Notes under the pieces: generated by a model
The model's database searches: none
What the model was told of the DNA's origin: nothing
Seen by the model: the letters and a program-made list of their open reading frames with translations, nothing else
Origin: Nostoc sp. LEGE 06077
GTDB taxonomy: Bacteria; Cyanobacteriota; Cyanobacteriia; Cyanobacteriales; Nostocaceae
DNA: 64,000 bases
Reading direction: 5' to 3'
Assembly: GCF_015207705.1 (NCBI RefSeq)
Contig: NZ_JADEWI010000029.1
Coordinates: forward strand, 1 to 64,000
Shown: in pieces, positions 33,850 through 43,745 of the stretch
Position numbering within the stretch: position 1 is the stretch's first letter
How the letters are laid out: each line of letters begins with the position of its first letter
Made by a program: the position numbers and the translations under genes

Positions 33850-34665
33850 ATGACAACTAAAGTTATTGACACCATGCTAAATCCGATACTTTTGGCTCAA
33901 TCTCCACCAGCAAAAACCAAAAAAGTCACTCAAAAACAACCCGCAAGTGAACCTCCACAAGCTCCACCGTTTTTGTTAATTACCTCTGGAGGGCTGGCTG
34001 TAGTCGTCATTGGTTTGATTGTATTTGGCAAAATCCAGATGGATAAGTTAGAGAAAAAAATTAAATTTGAAAAATTCCGCGCCAGAGAACTAGAGAAAAA
34101 GTTCAAACTCGCGCTGGAAACTATCCGCAAAATGGAAACTAATCCTGATTTGGTGAACTCGCGGGACTTTAACCTAGATTATCTGCGGATGCGGATGTCT
34201 GAGGAAGTGTTTCATTTTGCAATTTTGAATCAAATTAAAATCAGAGTCAAAGATAAAATTTCTCAAGCGTTGCGTCCCAACCAAAGCAACCAAGGAACAG
34301 TCGGGATTGCTAATAGTGCGGGACGACAAGTGGACGAAACTTTTGATGTGGAATATGAGAGTGGTACGCCGCCAAACATTGCCAAACGGGTGTTGTTTCG
34401 GATTCAAATTAAGCTGATGAAGTTACCAACACAAGCAACTTCTGCCACGATTAGCCAAATTATTGACTGTATCGAAACTTATCTTAGCCCGATGGATGAT
34501 GAGGATACGTGGCAACCGACACTTCAAGGTCGAATCGCCCATATGCATTGGGATCAAAAAGCTAAACCTACACCGTTACTAGTATTGGAACAATCTAATG
34601 ATGGCGTAAATGTCACATTTCGGACTAGCCGCCAAGCAAATGTGCCAAGTCCTCAAGCTAAATAG
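33850..34665 (+). CDS. Conserved membrane-anchored protein of unknown function
   Basis: A 271-aa protein. A short Pro/Lys-rich N-terminus is followed by one transmembrane helix (FLLITSGGLAVVVIGLIVFG, ~41-60), a charged coiled-coil (~65-95) and a soluble alpha/beta domain with no motif I know. It looks like a cyanobacterial conserved hypothetical. The ATG at 33850 and the internal ATG at 33874 are both possible starts. It is divergent from the HAD gene. Confidence 0.75.
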   Translation: MTTKVIDTMLNPILLAQSPPAKTKKVTQKQPASEPPQAPPFLLITSGGLAVVVIGLIVFGKIQMDKLEKKIKFEKFRARELEKKFKLALETIRKMETNPDLVNSRDFNLDYLRMRMSEEVFHFAILNQIKIRVKDKISQALRPNQSNQGTVGIANSAGRQVDETFDVEYESGTPPNIAKRVLFRIQIKLMKLPTQATSATISQIIDCIETYLSPMDDEDTWQPTLQGRIAHMHWDQKAKPTPLLVLEQSNDGVNVTFRTSRQANVPSPQAK

Positions 34666-34796
34666 TGATGGCGTTGAAGTGCAATTTTTGAGCAAAATAG
34701 TTTTTAAACCCAGAAGTATGCTGAGTCTTTTGGCAAAATTTTGCTGTGGACTTATGAGAGCTTATGCTGAGTTGATGGTCAATTAATTACTATTAT

Positions 34797-35531
34797 TTAT
34801 GACTTTTCGCTCCATGCTCCAGCATCGTAACTAATGACGGCGCTTTGCGAGTCACGAGCCAAAAGACCATCTTCCATTTCGACAATGCGATCTGCTATGT
34901 CTAAAATCCGGTTGTCGTGTGTCACCAACAAAATAGAAGTACCTTGATCTTTCGCAAGACGCTGCATAATTTCCACAACATCACGTCCTGATTGTTTATC
35001 CAAGGCTGCGGTTGGTTCGTCTGCTAATACTAATGGGGGATTATTAACTAGGGCGCGAGCGATCGCAACTCTTTGCTTTTGTCCACCAGAAAGATTATCT
35101 GGGTAGTAATTAACTCGGTTCTTTAAGCCAACAGCAGTTAGCATAGTTTCGGCTGTGGCGATCGCATCATTTTGACCAACTCTTTCATTCAATTCCACTG
35201 CCATCTGCACATTTTGCCTCGCAGTTAAGAATCCTAGCAAGTTGTGCGCCTGAAAAATATAACCAATGTTCCGCCGAATTTGCACTAATTGATTTTGACT
35301 AGAGCCGGATAGTTCTACACCTAAAAATTTTAAACTACCTTCTTGGACAGACCTTAAACCGCCAATTAAGCTCAGTAATGTTGTTTTACCTGACCCAGAA
35401 GGCCCAGTCATAATCACAATTTCGCCTGGATAAATCTCCAGATTAATATCAAATAAAATTTGTCTTTTTAGTGAACCTTTACCATAGTAATGATTCAGGT
35501 CTTTAATAGCAATTACAGGTTCTTGTCTCAT
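34797..35531 (-). CDS. devA: DevA-type ABC transporter ATPase
   Basis: A 244-aa ATPase of the MacB/LolD class. It has Walker A GPSGSGKTT, Q-loop FQAHNLL, signature LSGGQKQRVAIARAL, Walker B LVLADEPTAALD and the H-loop VTHD. It energises the DevC permease and, with DevB and an outer-membrane TolC-like channel, exports glycolipid; in heterocyst formers the best-known substrate is the heterocyst glycolipid layer. Nostocales have several paralogous devBCA sets, so the substrate here is uncertain. It lies 142 bp after devC in the same direction. Confidence 0.85.
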   Translation of the reverse strand: MRQEPVIAIKDLNHYYGKGSLKRQILFDINLEIYPGEIVIMTGPSGSGKTTLLSLIGGLRSVQEGSLKFLGVELSGSSQNQLVQIRRNIGYIFQAHNLLGFLTARQNVQMAVELNERVGQNDAIATAETMLTAVGLKNRVNYYPDNLSGGQKQRVAIARALVNNPPLVLADEPTAALDKQSGRDVVEIMQRLAKDQGTSILLVTHDNRILDIADRIVEMEDGLLARDSQSAVISYDAGAWSEKS

Positions 35532-35673
35532 GATAAATCGTGTGTTAGCAGTTAATAATTTATGCCCGTAACTCTAGAGCCTGGCTGCAAATTATGATGA
35601 CAGTTTAAGCATTAAATATATACCATCTATATAATAAAAACTGATTAATCGATACTGTATTGATCAAAATTAT

Positions 35674-36828
35674 TTAAAAGATATCAGCTGGGTCAGCGGA
35701 GCGTAATTTACGTACAGCGATCGCGCCAGAAATAAAGCACATAATCATTGTTAATATCAATACATTAGTCGCCCGACCAAAAGTCATAAATATAGGCAAA
35801 AGTGTAGCTTCTTTAGCTTTTTGATACATTAAAACTGTAAAAAATACCCCAGGAAGATACCCTAAAACCGCTAACAAAAGTGCTTCTTGTAAAATCACGA
35901 TCAATAAATATTTTTGTGTATAACCTATCGCTTTTAACGTAGCGTATTCTGATAAATGATCAGAAACTTCCGTATAAAGAATTTGATAAACAATCACGGT
36001 TCCGACAATAAAACCCATAATTGTACCTAAGCTGAAAATAAAACCAATAGCTGTACTACTTGCCCAATAGTGACGTTCAAAATCAATAAAGTCTTGTTTG
36101 GTCAATACATTCACATCTTGAGGCAAATATTGGCGTAACTCTTTAGCTACAGCCTCTACATTTGCGCCTGCTTTTAACTTAATTACTCCAATATCAATTA
36201 ATCCTTGTTGCCGGGTGTTAAAAATACGTAAAAAGTTAACGTCACTAGTAATTAAATTACCATCTGCACCAAAAGATGTTCCTAAAGTAAATAGCCCAAC
36301 TACTTTAATTTTGCGTCTTCTTAGCTCTGCTGTAACATTTTTACCTTTTTCAAAATCATCGGCGATTGGCCCATATTCCTGTCGAGAAGAACGGTCAAAT
36401 AAAACTACATCTGGCAGCTTCAATTTATCTATATTTTCTTGAACTCCTACCAAATTAAATAAATTAACTTCGGGGTTAATTCCAAATACAAGTAAAGTTC
36501 TTGACCGACCTGTCACTGGATTTTTCCACGCAGTATAATCTAAATATATAGGATGTACTGATTGTACTGTTGGTAAATCTAAAGCTTTATACAACCGCCG
36601 TTGAGAAAAGCTTTTCATCGACAAAATAGCATTTGATTGGCGGTTAATTAAAATAATTTCACCATTTAAACTACTGTGTAACTGCACGTTACTGTAATAA
36701 AGCGCATCTCGGAATCCGAGTTGGGTAAACATCAGAATATCAGCAAACGCAATTCCAGCTAAAGCTACGGCTAATCGCGTTTTATCTCGCGTCATTTGTA
36801 GCCAAGCTAGAGGTATTTTTTGAATCAT
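35674..36828 (-). CDS. devC: DevC-type ABC transporter permease
   Basis: A 384-aa FtsX/MacB-type permease. The N-terminus MIQKIPLAWLQMTRDKTRLA is typical of DevC. One TM (~20-38), a large periplasmic domain (~40-265) and three C-terminal TMs (~270-375) follow. It pairs with the DevA ATPase and the DevB fusion protein. It is co-directional with devB, ~110 bp apart. Confidence 0.87.
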   Translation of the reverse strand: MIQKIPLAWLQMTRDKTRLAVALAGIAFADILMFTQLGFRDALYYSNVQLHSSLNGEIILINRQSNAILSMKSFSQRRLYKALDLPTVQSVHPIYLDYTAWKNPVTGRSRTLLVFGINPEVNLFNLVGVQENIDKLKLPDVVLFDRSSRQEYGPIADDFEKGKNVTAELRRRKIKVVGLFTLGTSFGADGNLITSDVNFLRIFNTRQQGLIDIGVIKLKAGANVEAVAKELRQYLPQDVNVLTKQDFIDFERHYWASSTAIGFIFSLGTIMGFIVGTVIVYQILYTEVSDHLSEYATLKAIGYTQKYLLIVILQEALLLAVLGYLPGVFFTVLMYQKAKEATLLPIFMTFGRATNVLILTMIMCFISGAIAVRKLRSADPADIF

Positions 36829-36871
36829 AGTTATTTGTCAATAGTCACGGTTAAATCGACCGAGAATTTCT

Positions 36872-36905
36872 CGGTACTCTTTGTGTCTTTGCGTCTAGGA
36901 GTGAG
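36872..36905. repeat. CTTTGTGTCTTTGCGTC repeat remnant
   Basis: The short segment between devB and devC matches the dispersed CTTTGCG family also present at 15188-15206 and 17810-17845. Confidence 0.5.
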
Positions 36906-36939
36906 ATGCAAGAAAGAAGTTTATTTGGGGAGAATAAAC

Positions 36940-38379
36940 TTAATTAGAGCCTGATTGGTTGTTAATATCGACAAGTACTTTGGCGTAGGTTAAGCCAGAA
37001 ACTTTGTTGCTATCTTCTGGTGAGAGGGCAATTTTAACTTCTACCACTCTGGCATCTATATCAGCAGCCGGATCGGTATTGAGTACATCTTTTTTGCCAA
37101 CTTTTCTGCCAATTTCTGCCACGGTTCCTTTTAATTCACCTTCAAAAGCACCGTTATCACTGCTGACAGAAACACTTTGACCAATCCGCACTCTACCAAT
37201 ACTGTCTTCAGGAACTTCCGCAATCACCATCATTTGTTCAGTTTGTCCAATCTCAGCAATCCCATTGACGCTGATAGCTTCGCCTGACTTGGTGTAAATT
37301 TTGAGAATTTCACCAGAAGTAGGTGCTTGGACGTAGCTTAATCGCAGTTCTGCATCGGCTTGTCTAACAGTAGCGATCGCATTACTAATTTGTGCTTGCG
37401 CCATCTGCACATTTGTCGGATCAACTTCTATCAGTCTCTTGAGTCTGGCTCGTTCTTCGTCGAGTTGTCTTCCTAATGTGGCTATAGTTTGATCACGGGT
37501 GACTCTAGCTTCAATCAACTGCTGTTGTAACGTTGTTAAAGTCTTGACTTGATTCGCTCTAGCTTCCGCAACTTGTTGACGCAAAGTGGCTACTGCTTGT
37601 CGGAGAGTAGCTTGACTTTCAACTACCTGCTGTTTAGCGGTAACAGCACTTAATCGTCGTCTATCCCTTTCTTGCTGAGATATCGCACCTTGTCCATAGA
37701 GAAAATCGTAACGTCCAGCATCAACTTGAGCATTACGCTGTTCGGCTTGTATCCGTGTCAAGGTGGCTTTTAATGTATCACCTTGACCGCGCAATTCGGC
37801 TTCTAGGCGCTCGACTGTCGCCTGTTGAGCCAGTTTTTCGGCACTCAACTGCGCTGCAATTCTGGTAATTGTGGCTTGTTGAGCATCCCTTTCGCCGCGT
37901 AACTGGGCTTCTAGTCGAGCAATTATCGCTTGTTGCGCTTGAATATCTCTGGGTGAACCAGCCCGAACTTGCGCTAAATTAGCACGAGCTTCTAGTAATT
38001 TGGCTTTTGCTTCTTCTACGCTGGCTAACTGAGTTTCGTGATTATCTAAAATTGCAATCACTTGTCCTTTTCTCACCCGTTCTCCTTCTCGGACAAACAG
38101 CTGCTTGACTCGTGATGCAGATTGCAATCCCGCAGTAGGCGCAGAAAGCTTGATCACTTCACCTCGCGGTTCTAAACGCCCCACAGCACTAATGCTGTTA
38201 GCAACTGGTTTGACAGGTATAGATGAGCTAATTTTTTTCAACTGCTCAACTTTAGCTGTAGTTAGTAACCCCGCAGCGATTACTATTGGTAAGGCTACAG
38301 CAATGCCCCACCAAATCTTAGGTTGTTCTGGATCAAGTATTTGTTGCCTTGATCTTGGCTTCTCAGTCACCCTTGACAT
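36940..38379 (-). CDS. devB: DevB-type membrane fusion protein
   Basis: A 479-aa HlyD-family periplasmic adaptor. The N-terminal TM (ALPIVIAAGLLTTAKV, ~29-45) is followed by a biotinyl-lipoyl half-motif (LFVREGERVRKGQVIAILD). A very long alpha-helical hairpin (~115-340) rich in Gln/Ala/Arg heptads comes next, then the second lipoyl half (VQAPTSGEILKIYTKSGEAI) and beta-barrel domains. It links the DevCA transporter to a TolC-like outer-membrane channel. It is first of the three devBCA genes. Confidence 0.88.
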   Translation of the reverse strand: MSRVTEKPRSRQQILDPEQPKIWWGIAVALPIVIAAGLLTTAKVEQLKKISSSIPVKPVANSISAVGRLEPRGEVIKLSAPTAGLQSASRVKQLFVREGERVRKGQVIAILDNHETQLASVEEAKAKLLEARANLAQVRAGSPRDIQAQQAIIARLEAQLRGERDAQQATITRIAAQLSAEKLAQQATVERLEAELRGQGDTLKATLTRIQAEQRNAQVDAGRYDFLYGQGAISQQERDRRRLSAVTAKQQVVESQATLRQAVATLRQQVAEARANQVKTLTTLQQQLIEARVTRDQTIATLGRQLDEERARLKRLIEVDPTNVQMAQAQISNAIATVRQADAELRLSYVQAPTSGEILKIYTKSGEAISVNGIAEIGQTEQMMVIAEVPEDSIGRVRIGQSVSVSSDNGAFEGELKGTVAEIGRKVGKKDVLNTDPAADIDARVVEVKIALSPEDSNKVSGLTYAKVLVDINNQSGSN

Positions 38380-38947
38380 GGTTATTGCCCGTTTATTTAA
38401 AAATGTGTTGATGGATATAAAAAAGTATTAGACCTAGTAGAGACGTGATAAATTGTCCCTACTAAATACCCTTTGAAACTTGATTCAAATGAATACTTAG
38501 CGCCGCAGTTTTTTCATCATGATGCTGCTGGTAGCTAGTTATTCAATAGATGCCAGAATCAAGATAATTACTAATTCGTAATTAAAAAACTAGAGAGAAT
38601 CCACCGCTTTGAAAAGCAACCCCGGTTCAGTTGGAGACTCAATCTTTATCAGAAACTTAATTATGAACTAGCAATTACGAATTTTCAATTAATTTTCTCA
38701 AATAGAGCATCCCTAACATTACAGTTTCCTTAAACTTGTAATCAACGAATTATTAGGCTTGTTAACTCCTAACTCATTTAGATATTTGCGCCAAAGACGC
38801 TACGGCAATGGTTAGACTCCATCAAACTATCGTTAACTGAATTCTACATTTATCAGTTAGTGGAAAACGTAACAGAACCTACAGATGGTGGAGGGGAAGA
38901 GGTGGAGGAGCGGGGGAGCAAGGAGCAGGGGATAATTAACCATTGAC
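38380..38947. other. Intergenic region upstream of devB
   Basis: This 568-bp AT-rich region presumably holds the devBCA promoter. I looked for the NtcA site GTA-N8-TAC that drives devBCA in Anabaena and did not find one. A purine-rich stretch (38885-38935, GGGGAAGAGGTGGAGG) lies near pcyA. Confidence 0.4.
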
Positions 38948-39685
38948 TCAATTTGGCAAGTCAAATAAGACTGTGGTCATATAATTATCTGCCCATTCTT
39001 GCCCAAAGGCTTTTTCGAGGACGCGGCGGGTTTTATCGTTTTGCTGCTGTTTGGTGCAGTAGTTTTGTTGTCCGGCGAGAATTTGCTGGCTTTGTTCGGA
39101 GGAAACAGGACTAGCGGCGATCGCTTGGGTACAATGCACTACTAAAAAGTCTTGCACACGCGCCAAGAACATTGCTTCTTCTTCTGGGGAACTAGGACGC
39201 ACAAAGATACAAAACTCAGAGAAGATATGACCCCATTCTGGTAGTTCTCTGGGTTGGGAAAAGTCTAAAGCTGGAAGTGCTGCAAGTTGATTTGTATAGG
39301 ATGCTGGCAAAGTGCGGTCTAAGTGAACAGGAGATAGATCAGCGATCGCTGCACTAATTTGACCTCTCCCACCAACTAAATCGCACCCGAACATGGGTAG
39401 GTCATATTCTGGGCGCGGAAACATCACGCAGTGCAGAATATCCAGCATATTTCCCACCTTTGCCAGTTCCAAGTGCATTTTGCGAAACTGTGGTGATTGA
39501 TAGCAGCGGTTTTCAATTGTCAGTTTCTCACCCTCCAATCGACCTTCCACATATCCCAACTCCGCAGGCAAATGGTAAGGCGATAGTTGCAAATGCTTAT
39601 GCCAAACAGCCTCAATGCTATCAGCTAACTGCCGAATGAGGGGATGTTGTTGTTCACGTAGTGAGGGAGTAGAAGTAAATGACAT
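38948..39685 (-). CDS. pcyA: Phycocyanobilin:ferredoxin oxidoreductase
   Basis: A 245-aa bilin reductase that makes phycocyanobilin from biliverdin IXalpha using ferredoxin, supplying chromophore for phycobilisomes and phytochromes. PcyA-specific segments include [20 protein letters not shown] (substrate-side Glu), [10 protein letters not shown] (the catalytic Asp), [19 protein letters not shown] and the C-terminal [16 protein letters not shown]. Normal length, monocistronic. Confidence 0.96.
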   Translation of the reverse strand: MSFTSTPSLREQQHPLIRQLADSIEAVWHKHLQLSPYHLPAELGYVEGRLEGEKLTIENRCYQSPQFRKMHLELAKVGNMLDILHCVMFPRPEYDLPMFGCDLVGGRGQISAAIADLSPVHLDRTLPASYTNQLAALPALDFSQPRELPEWGHIFSEFCIFVRPSSPEEEAMFLARVQDFLVVHCTQAIAASPVSSEQSQQILAGQQNYCTKQQQNDKTRRVLEKAFGQEWADNYMTTVLFDLPN

Positions 39686-39880
39686 ATTCTTGTGAGAAAT
39701 GCTATCTAAAGCCAGTCTACAGCCAGACGCGTCACTTCAGTTTAACCGCGCAACATTAAGCAAACTGTTACGCCTAGTTACGTAAAGTTATAAGACGTTG
39801 ACTTTTCAAAGTAATTAGTTATTTTGTAGTCTTAGTTACAGAATTAATTTTGCTTTAACCCATAAGGGAGGCTTGCAGCT

Positions 39881-40138
39881 ATGACTATCAATACTCAAAG
39901 ACCAAATTGTGCTGTACCAGCAGTCAGACAGAATCTCGACTGGTTAAGCAAAGCCTATAGCAAAAATTCAGCCAAACAATGCCAACCTGACCTATGGGTG
40001 CGTCTTTTAGAACTACCTAGTCCCTACAGTTGTGATGAAGCCTTGTTATTATGCCAAGTTTCTACTGATGAGTGGTTAGCATGGGTTCCCAATCATGGCG
40101 AAGTGAAATTGTGTGTTAGTCAATGGTCAAGGAGTTAG
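39881..40138 (+). CDS. Small conserved cyanobacterial protein
   Basis: The 85-aa ORF begins MTINTQRPNCAVPAVRQN and has an excellent Shine-Dalgarno (GGGAGG ~10 nt before ATG). It is a soluble, Trp- and Cys-containing protein ending LAWVPNHGEVKLCVSQWSRS. I do not recognise a family. The stop lies 2 bp from the convergent maf stop. Confidence 0.7.
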   Translation: MTINTQRPNCAVPAVRQNLDWLSKAYSKNSAKQCQPDLWVRLLELPSPYSCDEALLLCQVSTDEWLAWVPNHGEVKLCVSQWSRS

Positions 40139-40140
40139 AT

Positions 40141-40740
40141 TTATTGCCAATAATCAGTGACTTCATATCCAAGTTCTGCCAACATCTGCCTGAGCAAAGG
40201 TAAACTGAGACCGATGACATTGCTGTGACAACCGGCAATTTTCTCAATAAATAAACTACCAAAACCTTCCAAAGCGAAAGCACCAGCGCATTTAAGGGGT
40301 TCGCCTGTGGCGACATAAGCTTGGATAGCGCGATCGCTCATTTTGGCAAAGTAAACCTTTGTCACCTGACACTTGACTAAAGTCCGATTTTGCGAGGTGT
40401 CAATCAACACATGACCAGTATATAAGTCACCAATATTACCTTGCATTAATCGCCAACGAGCGATCGCTTCTGCTGTATCTGCTGGTTTACCATAAATCTC
40501 CCCATCAATTGCCAAAACTGAATCACAACCCATAATCAAAGCTGATGGAAACTGGGGTGCGATCGTTTCCGCCTTTCTTTGAGCCAGAACTTGTACTAAC
40601 TCAGCAGGCTCACTAAGTTTAATTTGTGACTCATCAAAATCACTTGGTTTGACTATTGGTTTAATACCAACAGTTTGCAGCAAGCGGCGACGTGCTGGAG
40701 AAGCAGAAGCCAGTATAAATTGAGGAATATTCATTGTCAT
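40141..40740 (-). CDS. maf: Maf-family nucleotide pyrophosphatase
   Basis: A 199-aa Maf/YhdE-type nucleoside triphosphate pyrophosphatase, a house-cleaning enzyme that removes non-canonical or methylated NTPs. It has the N-terminal [14 protein letters not shown], then the SDFDES motif, [20 protein letters not shown] with the catalytic Asp, and [20 protein letters not shown]. The start is uncertain between the adjacent Met1 and Met3. Confidence 0.94.
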   Translation of the reverse strand: MTMNIPQFILASASPARRRLLQTVGIKPIVKPSDFDESQIKLSEPAELVQVLAQRKAETIAPQFPSALIMGCDSVLAIDGEIYGKPADTAEAIARWRLMQGNIGDLYTGHVLIDTSQNRTLVKCQVTKVYFAKMSDRAIQAYVATGEPLKCAGAFALEGFGSLFIEKIAGCHSNVIGLSLPLLRQMLAELGYEVTDYWQ

Positions 40741-40859
40741 TTGTCATTTGTCAATGGTCAAAAGTCAATTGTCACACACTGGCTTTTCCCTTCTGCTTTT
40801 GGCTCTAGTCCCTACTTTCATTCATCTTTGTGAATTTTGTCGTCGGGACTACCTTCTGA

Positions 40860-41408
40860 TTAGTACACGGAGAAAGAATCTACAACATTTTCCATAGTCC
40901 GTTTAACCCTCGCCCAACGTTTTTCGGGAATTGAGGCGTTGAAAGTAAACAACTTGCCACGACTAACAGCAACACTAGCGATGTTATGCCGTTGTTGATT
41001 ATTCGGTAGTTTTACCAAATACTCTAATATATAGTAAATTTTACCTTCATCATCTTCTTTTTCTCGTGCATCCACTAATTCGGCTGTCCGACCAGAATCT
41101 GAAGGTGCAAGAGCAGCTTTGCCCAACTTATACCCAACTTCTGTGGGAGAACCCAGTTCTTTTAAAGTTTTACCTTCGGACACAGGACTAATTACCACAG
41201 AGACATTTTCGGATATTTCGATCAAATCATGGAAGACTACATCAGGGCCACTAGCAACTTTCACTGGTAGCCAGCCGTTAGGGTAAGAAAATTGATAGCC
41301 ATCAGCAGTATCTACATAGCTTTTAAATCCAGCCGCCGCAGCTATACCAGGATTACTCAAGCTGAAGCTCAAAATTAATAAGCAAATAATTGCAATTCGT
41401 TTCCACAT
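40860..41408 (-). CDS. PsbP-domain photosystem II protein (CyanoP-like)
   Basis: A 182-aa lumenal protein. The signal peptide (~1-26: KRIAIICLLILSFSL, cleavage near GIAAAA) leads into a PsbP domain with SYVDTADGYQFSYPNGW, VVFHDLIEISENVSVVISPV, ELGSPTEVG, YYILEYLV and SVAVSRGKLFTFN. It closely follows CyanoP, which helps assemble photosystem II. CyanoP of Synechocystis is a lipoprotein, but here no lipobox cysteine is visible at the cleavage site, so the mature protein may be soluble. Confidence 0.9.
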   Translation of the reverse strand: MWKRIAIICLLILSFSLSNPGIAAAAGFKSYVDTADGYQFSYPNGWLPVKVASGPDVVFHDLIEISENVSVVISPVSEGKTLKELGSPTEVGYKLGKAALAPSDSGRTAELVDAREKEDDEGKIYYILEYLVKLPNNQQRHNIASVAVSRGKLFTFNASIPEKRWARVKRTMENVVDSFSVY

Positions 41409-41524
41409 TGTTAAAGATTCCTTTGGGCTGGAAGCAACAAAAGTTAAGCATTATTGATCGTTTTCATTGTCCCACCAACTGGGTCGCAGCGGATGAGGCA
41501 TCACAAGAGGAGATTCAGTTATAT

Positions 41525-42139
41525 ATGCTGACAACTATCGAATTGCGCTGGTTTTACCCTGGTCAAATCCCAACAGAGATTGAACAATGGTTTCCCCAAA
41601 ACTGTTCACGAGAAAAACGAGAAGACTGGTATCTTTACGCGCCAGCATGCGATTATTTAGGAATTAAACTGCGTCAAGAACGCTTAGAAGTCAAATGGCG
41701 CAAAGCAGAATTGGGTGTACTGTGTTTTGGGGAATTAATCGAAGGTAAGGCAGAAAAATGGAGTAAGTGGATGTGTAGCGATTCCACAGGAGAAAGTTTT
41801 CAGCCGTCAATGGTGTTTGGTAATTCTGTTTGGGTGAATGTTCAAAAAGTGCGCCGTTTGCAATCATATAAAATCTTCCCAAATTCTTCAGTACAGGCAG
41901 TTTCCAGCAATGAAAGTATTGATAACGGTTGTAGTGTGGAAATTACGCAACTGCTAATTCAAGAGCAAACTTGGTGGAGCCTAGCATTGGAAGCTGTCGG
42001 AGAATATATTCATCTGCAAGAAAATCTTTATCTAATGGCAAGTTGTGTATTTAATAACTATCGAGGGACAAAACTCATAGCTGCAAATTCTTATGCCTAT
42101 CCCCATTGGCTAGATTTGATTTTAGGGAACTATAGCTAA
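41525..42139 (+). CDS. Conserved hypothetical protein
   Basis: A 204-aa protein read from ATG 41525 (AGGAG ~14 nt upstream). The open frame extends back to 41390, but that part overlaps the divergent CyanoP start and is not protein-like. MLTTIELRWFYPGQIPTEIE and the charged strand pattern (DYLGIKLRQERLEVKWRK, GELIEGKAEKWSKW) suggest a beta-barrel, possibly a CYTH-like fold. That is a guess from the ELRW and IKLR-type strands. Function unknown. Confidence 0.75.
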   Translation: MLTTIELRWFYPGQIPTEIEQWFPQNCSREKREDWYLYAPACDYLGIKLRQERLEVKWRKAELGVLCFGELIEGKAEKWSKWMCSDSTGESFQPSMVFGNSVWVNVQKVRRLQSYKIFPNSSVQAVSSNESIDNGCSVEITQLLIQEQTWWSLALEAVGEYIHLQENLYLMASCVFNNYRGTKLIAANSYAYPHWLDLILGNYS

Positions 42140-42179
42140 AGTGCTGGGTATAAACTTAGGATTGACAAGGCTTTGATAT

Positions 42180-42206
42180 AGCAGGGGACAGGTGACAGGT
42201 GACAGA
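42180..42206. repeat. GGTGACA heptamer repeat
   Basis: GGGGACAGGTGACAGGTGACAG is a short tandem heptamer repeat of the same kind as those around the S23 gene. Confidence 0.7.
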
Positions 42207-42353
42207 GTTAAAAGTCTTTTATTGTCTAAGTTTTATCGCCTAGCGATGTCCTAACTACCTTGGCTACAGCTATAAATCAACGCTGTCCTAATCTAAATGA
42301 CTACGGCGGTAAAATTAGCCTTTAATTTTTCACAAATGACTAAGGACTGTTGA

Positions 42354-43745
42354 CTAAACAATCTGCAAAACAACAAGTGTCATATCATCAGTGTTTTGCC
42401 TATCAGCACCGATGAATTGCTGAACTTGGTCAAATAGGTACTCGACAATTTCTTCTGGGCCGTTGCAATAACGACAAGCAGCACTAAAAGCGGCTACAAA
42501 ATTTTCTTCATCGAAGCGATCGCCACTAGCTGCCGCCGCATCAGTTAAGCCATCGGTATAATAAATTACTGTATCTCCAGGTTCTAACTGTACCTGGGCA
42601 TCTTCATATTGACTGTTAGCATCTAAACCAATCAGCATCCCTAGAGTATCCAAACGGCTAACTGTTTTTGTCGCTGCGTGCCACCATAAAGGAGGATTGT
42701 GTGCCGCATTGCTGTAAGACAACATCCGAGAAATCGGATTGTACTCAGAATAAAACAGCGTTACAAAGCGGTGGGAATTTTCCAAATCCGCATACATAAC
42801 TCGATTCAAATTTTGCAAAATCCCCGATGGGGAATTGCCATGTAATACTTCGCCCCTCAACATTCCTCGCATCATTGTCATAATCAAACCAGCGGGGACA
42901 CCCTTTCCCATCACATCTCCAATCACAAAACCCCAACGGCTAGTTTCGGGAGACACTCTACTAATTAACTGCAACTGATTATGATTGGTAGGAATAAAGT
43001 CGTAATAATCGCCACCCACTCGATTAGCAGGTTTACAACGTGCTGCTAAGGATACACCAGGAATATTTGGGCATTGACGTGGTAAGAGTCGCCGTTGAAT
43101 TTCTGCGCCAATTTCTAATTCTTGGTCTAGGCGTTCTTTTTTCCGCAGTTCTACTGCTAGTTCATCATTTTCAATTGCTACAGCTGTTTGGTCTGCGACC
43201 AAGCGCACTAGCTTTTGTCTCGTTTCTGTCCAGCTATAGTCCGGGTCACGGCTTAAGACATATAGCCAGCCTCGTTCTGTATGCTTAACTAAAATTGCCG
43301 TGCCAAATATTTGGACATCTGGCCCCAAATAGCGGTGCATCTGATCATCCAAGATGCCCGTGGAACTGGCTAGAGGGGTGCTATTGGGCAATAATGTAAT
43401 TTGACTACTGGCTGTTTCTAGGGCTTTGCGGATATTTTTGCGCTGGCGACTGTCCTGCCAGTGTAGTTGCTCTAATCTAACTTGACCGTTAGGTTTATAG
43501 AGAAATAAGGCACTACCATCGGCATCTGTCACCCTAGTTGCCATCAACGGAATTAGTTCTAAGAACTGATTTAAATTATTGAAGCTTCTGAGGGCAAACC
43601 CTAAAGAACTCAACAAATCCTGAATTTTGTTTTGTTCTCGGTGTAACCTGGCGACAAGTTCTTTTAGTGCCACGACGGGTGTGACATCGGTTGCGGCACT
43701 GTTATTACCATCAGTAGGTTGAAAAGGCACTTGAGACACAGGCAC
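42354..43745 (-). CDS. GAF domain - PP2C (SpoIIE-type) serine phosphatase
   Basis: A 463-aa cytoplasmic regulator with a short coiled start, a GAF domain (~45-200), a linker helix (LRKKERLDQELEIGAEIQRRLLP) and a PP2C/RsbU-type phosphatase (~225-460). Metal-binding motifs are GGDYYDF, IGDVMGKG, TDGLTDAAA and NTDDMTLVV. RsbU/IcfG-type phosphatases usually dephosphorylate anti-anti-sigma or STAS proteins; no partner kinase lies nearby. The GAF ligand is unknown. An ~800-bp upstream gap suggests complex control. Confidence 0.92.
   Translation of the reverse strand: MPVSQVPFQPTDGNNSAATDVTPVVALKELVARLHREQNKIQDLLSSLGFALRSFNNLNQFLELIPLMATRVTDADGSALFLYKPNGQVRLEQLHWQDSRQRKNIRKALETASSQITLLPNSTPLASSTGILDDQMHRYLGPDVQIFGTAILVKHTERGWLYVLSRDPDYSWTETRQKLVRLVADQTAVAIENDELAVELRKKERLDQELEIGAEIQRRLLPRQCPNIPGVSLAARCKPANRVGGDYYDFIPTNHNQLQLISRVSPETSRWGFVIGDVMGKGVPAGLIMTMMRGMLRGEVLHGNSPSGILQNLNRVMYADLENSHRFVTLFYSEYNPISRMLSYSNAAHNPPLWWHAATKTVSRLDTLGMLIGLDANSQYEDAQVQLEPGDTVIYYTDGLTDAAAASGDRFDEENFVAAFSAACRYCNGPEEIVEYLFDQVQQFIGADRQNTDDMTLVVLQIV

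Noticed and set aside
38380-38947. Possible NtcA box upstream of devB
   Set aside because: No GTA-N8-TAC was found by reading through the region.
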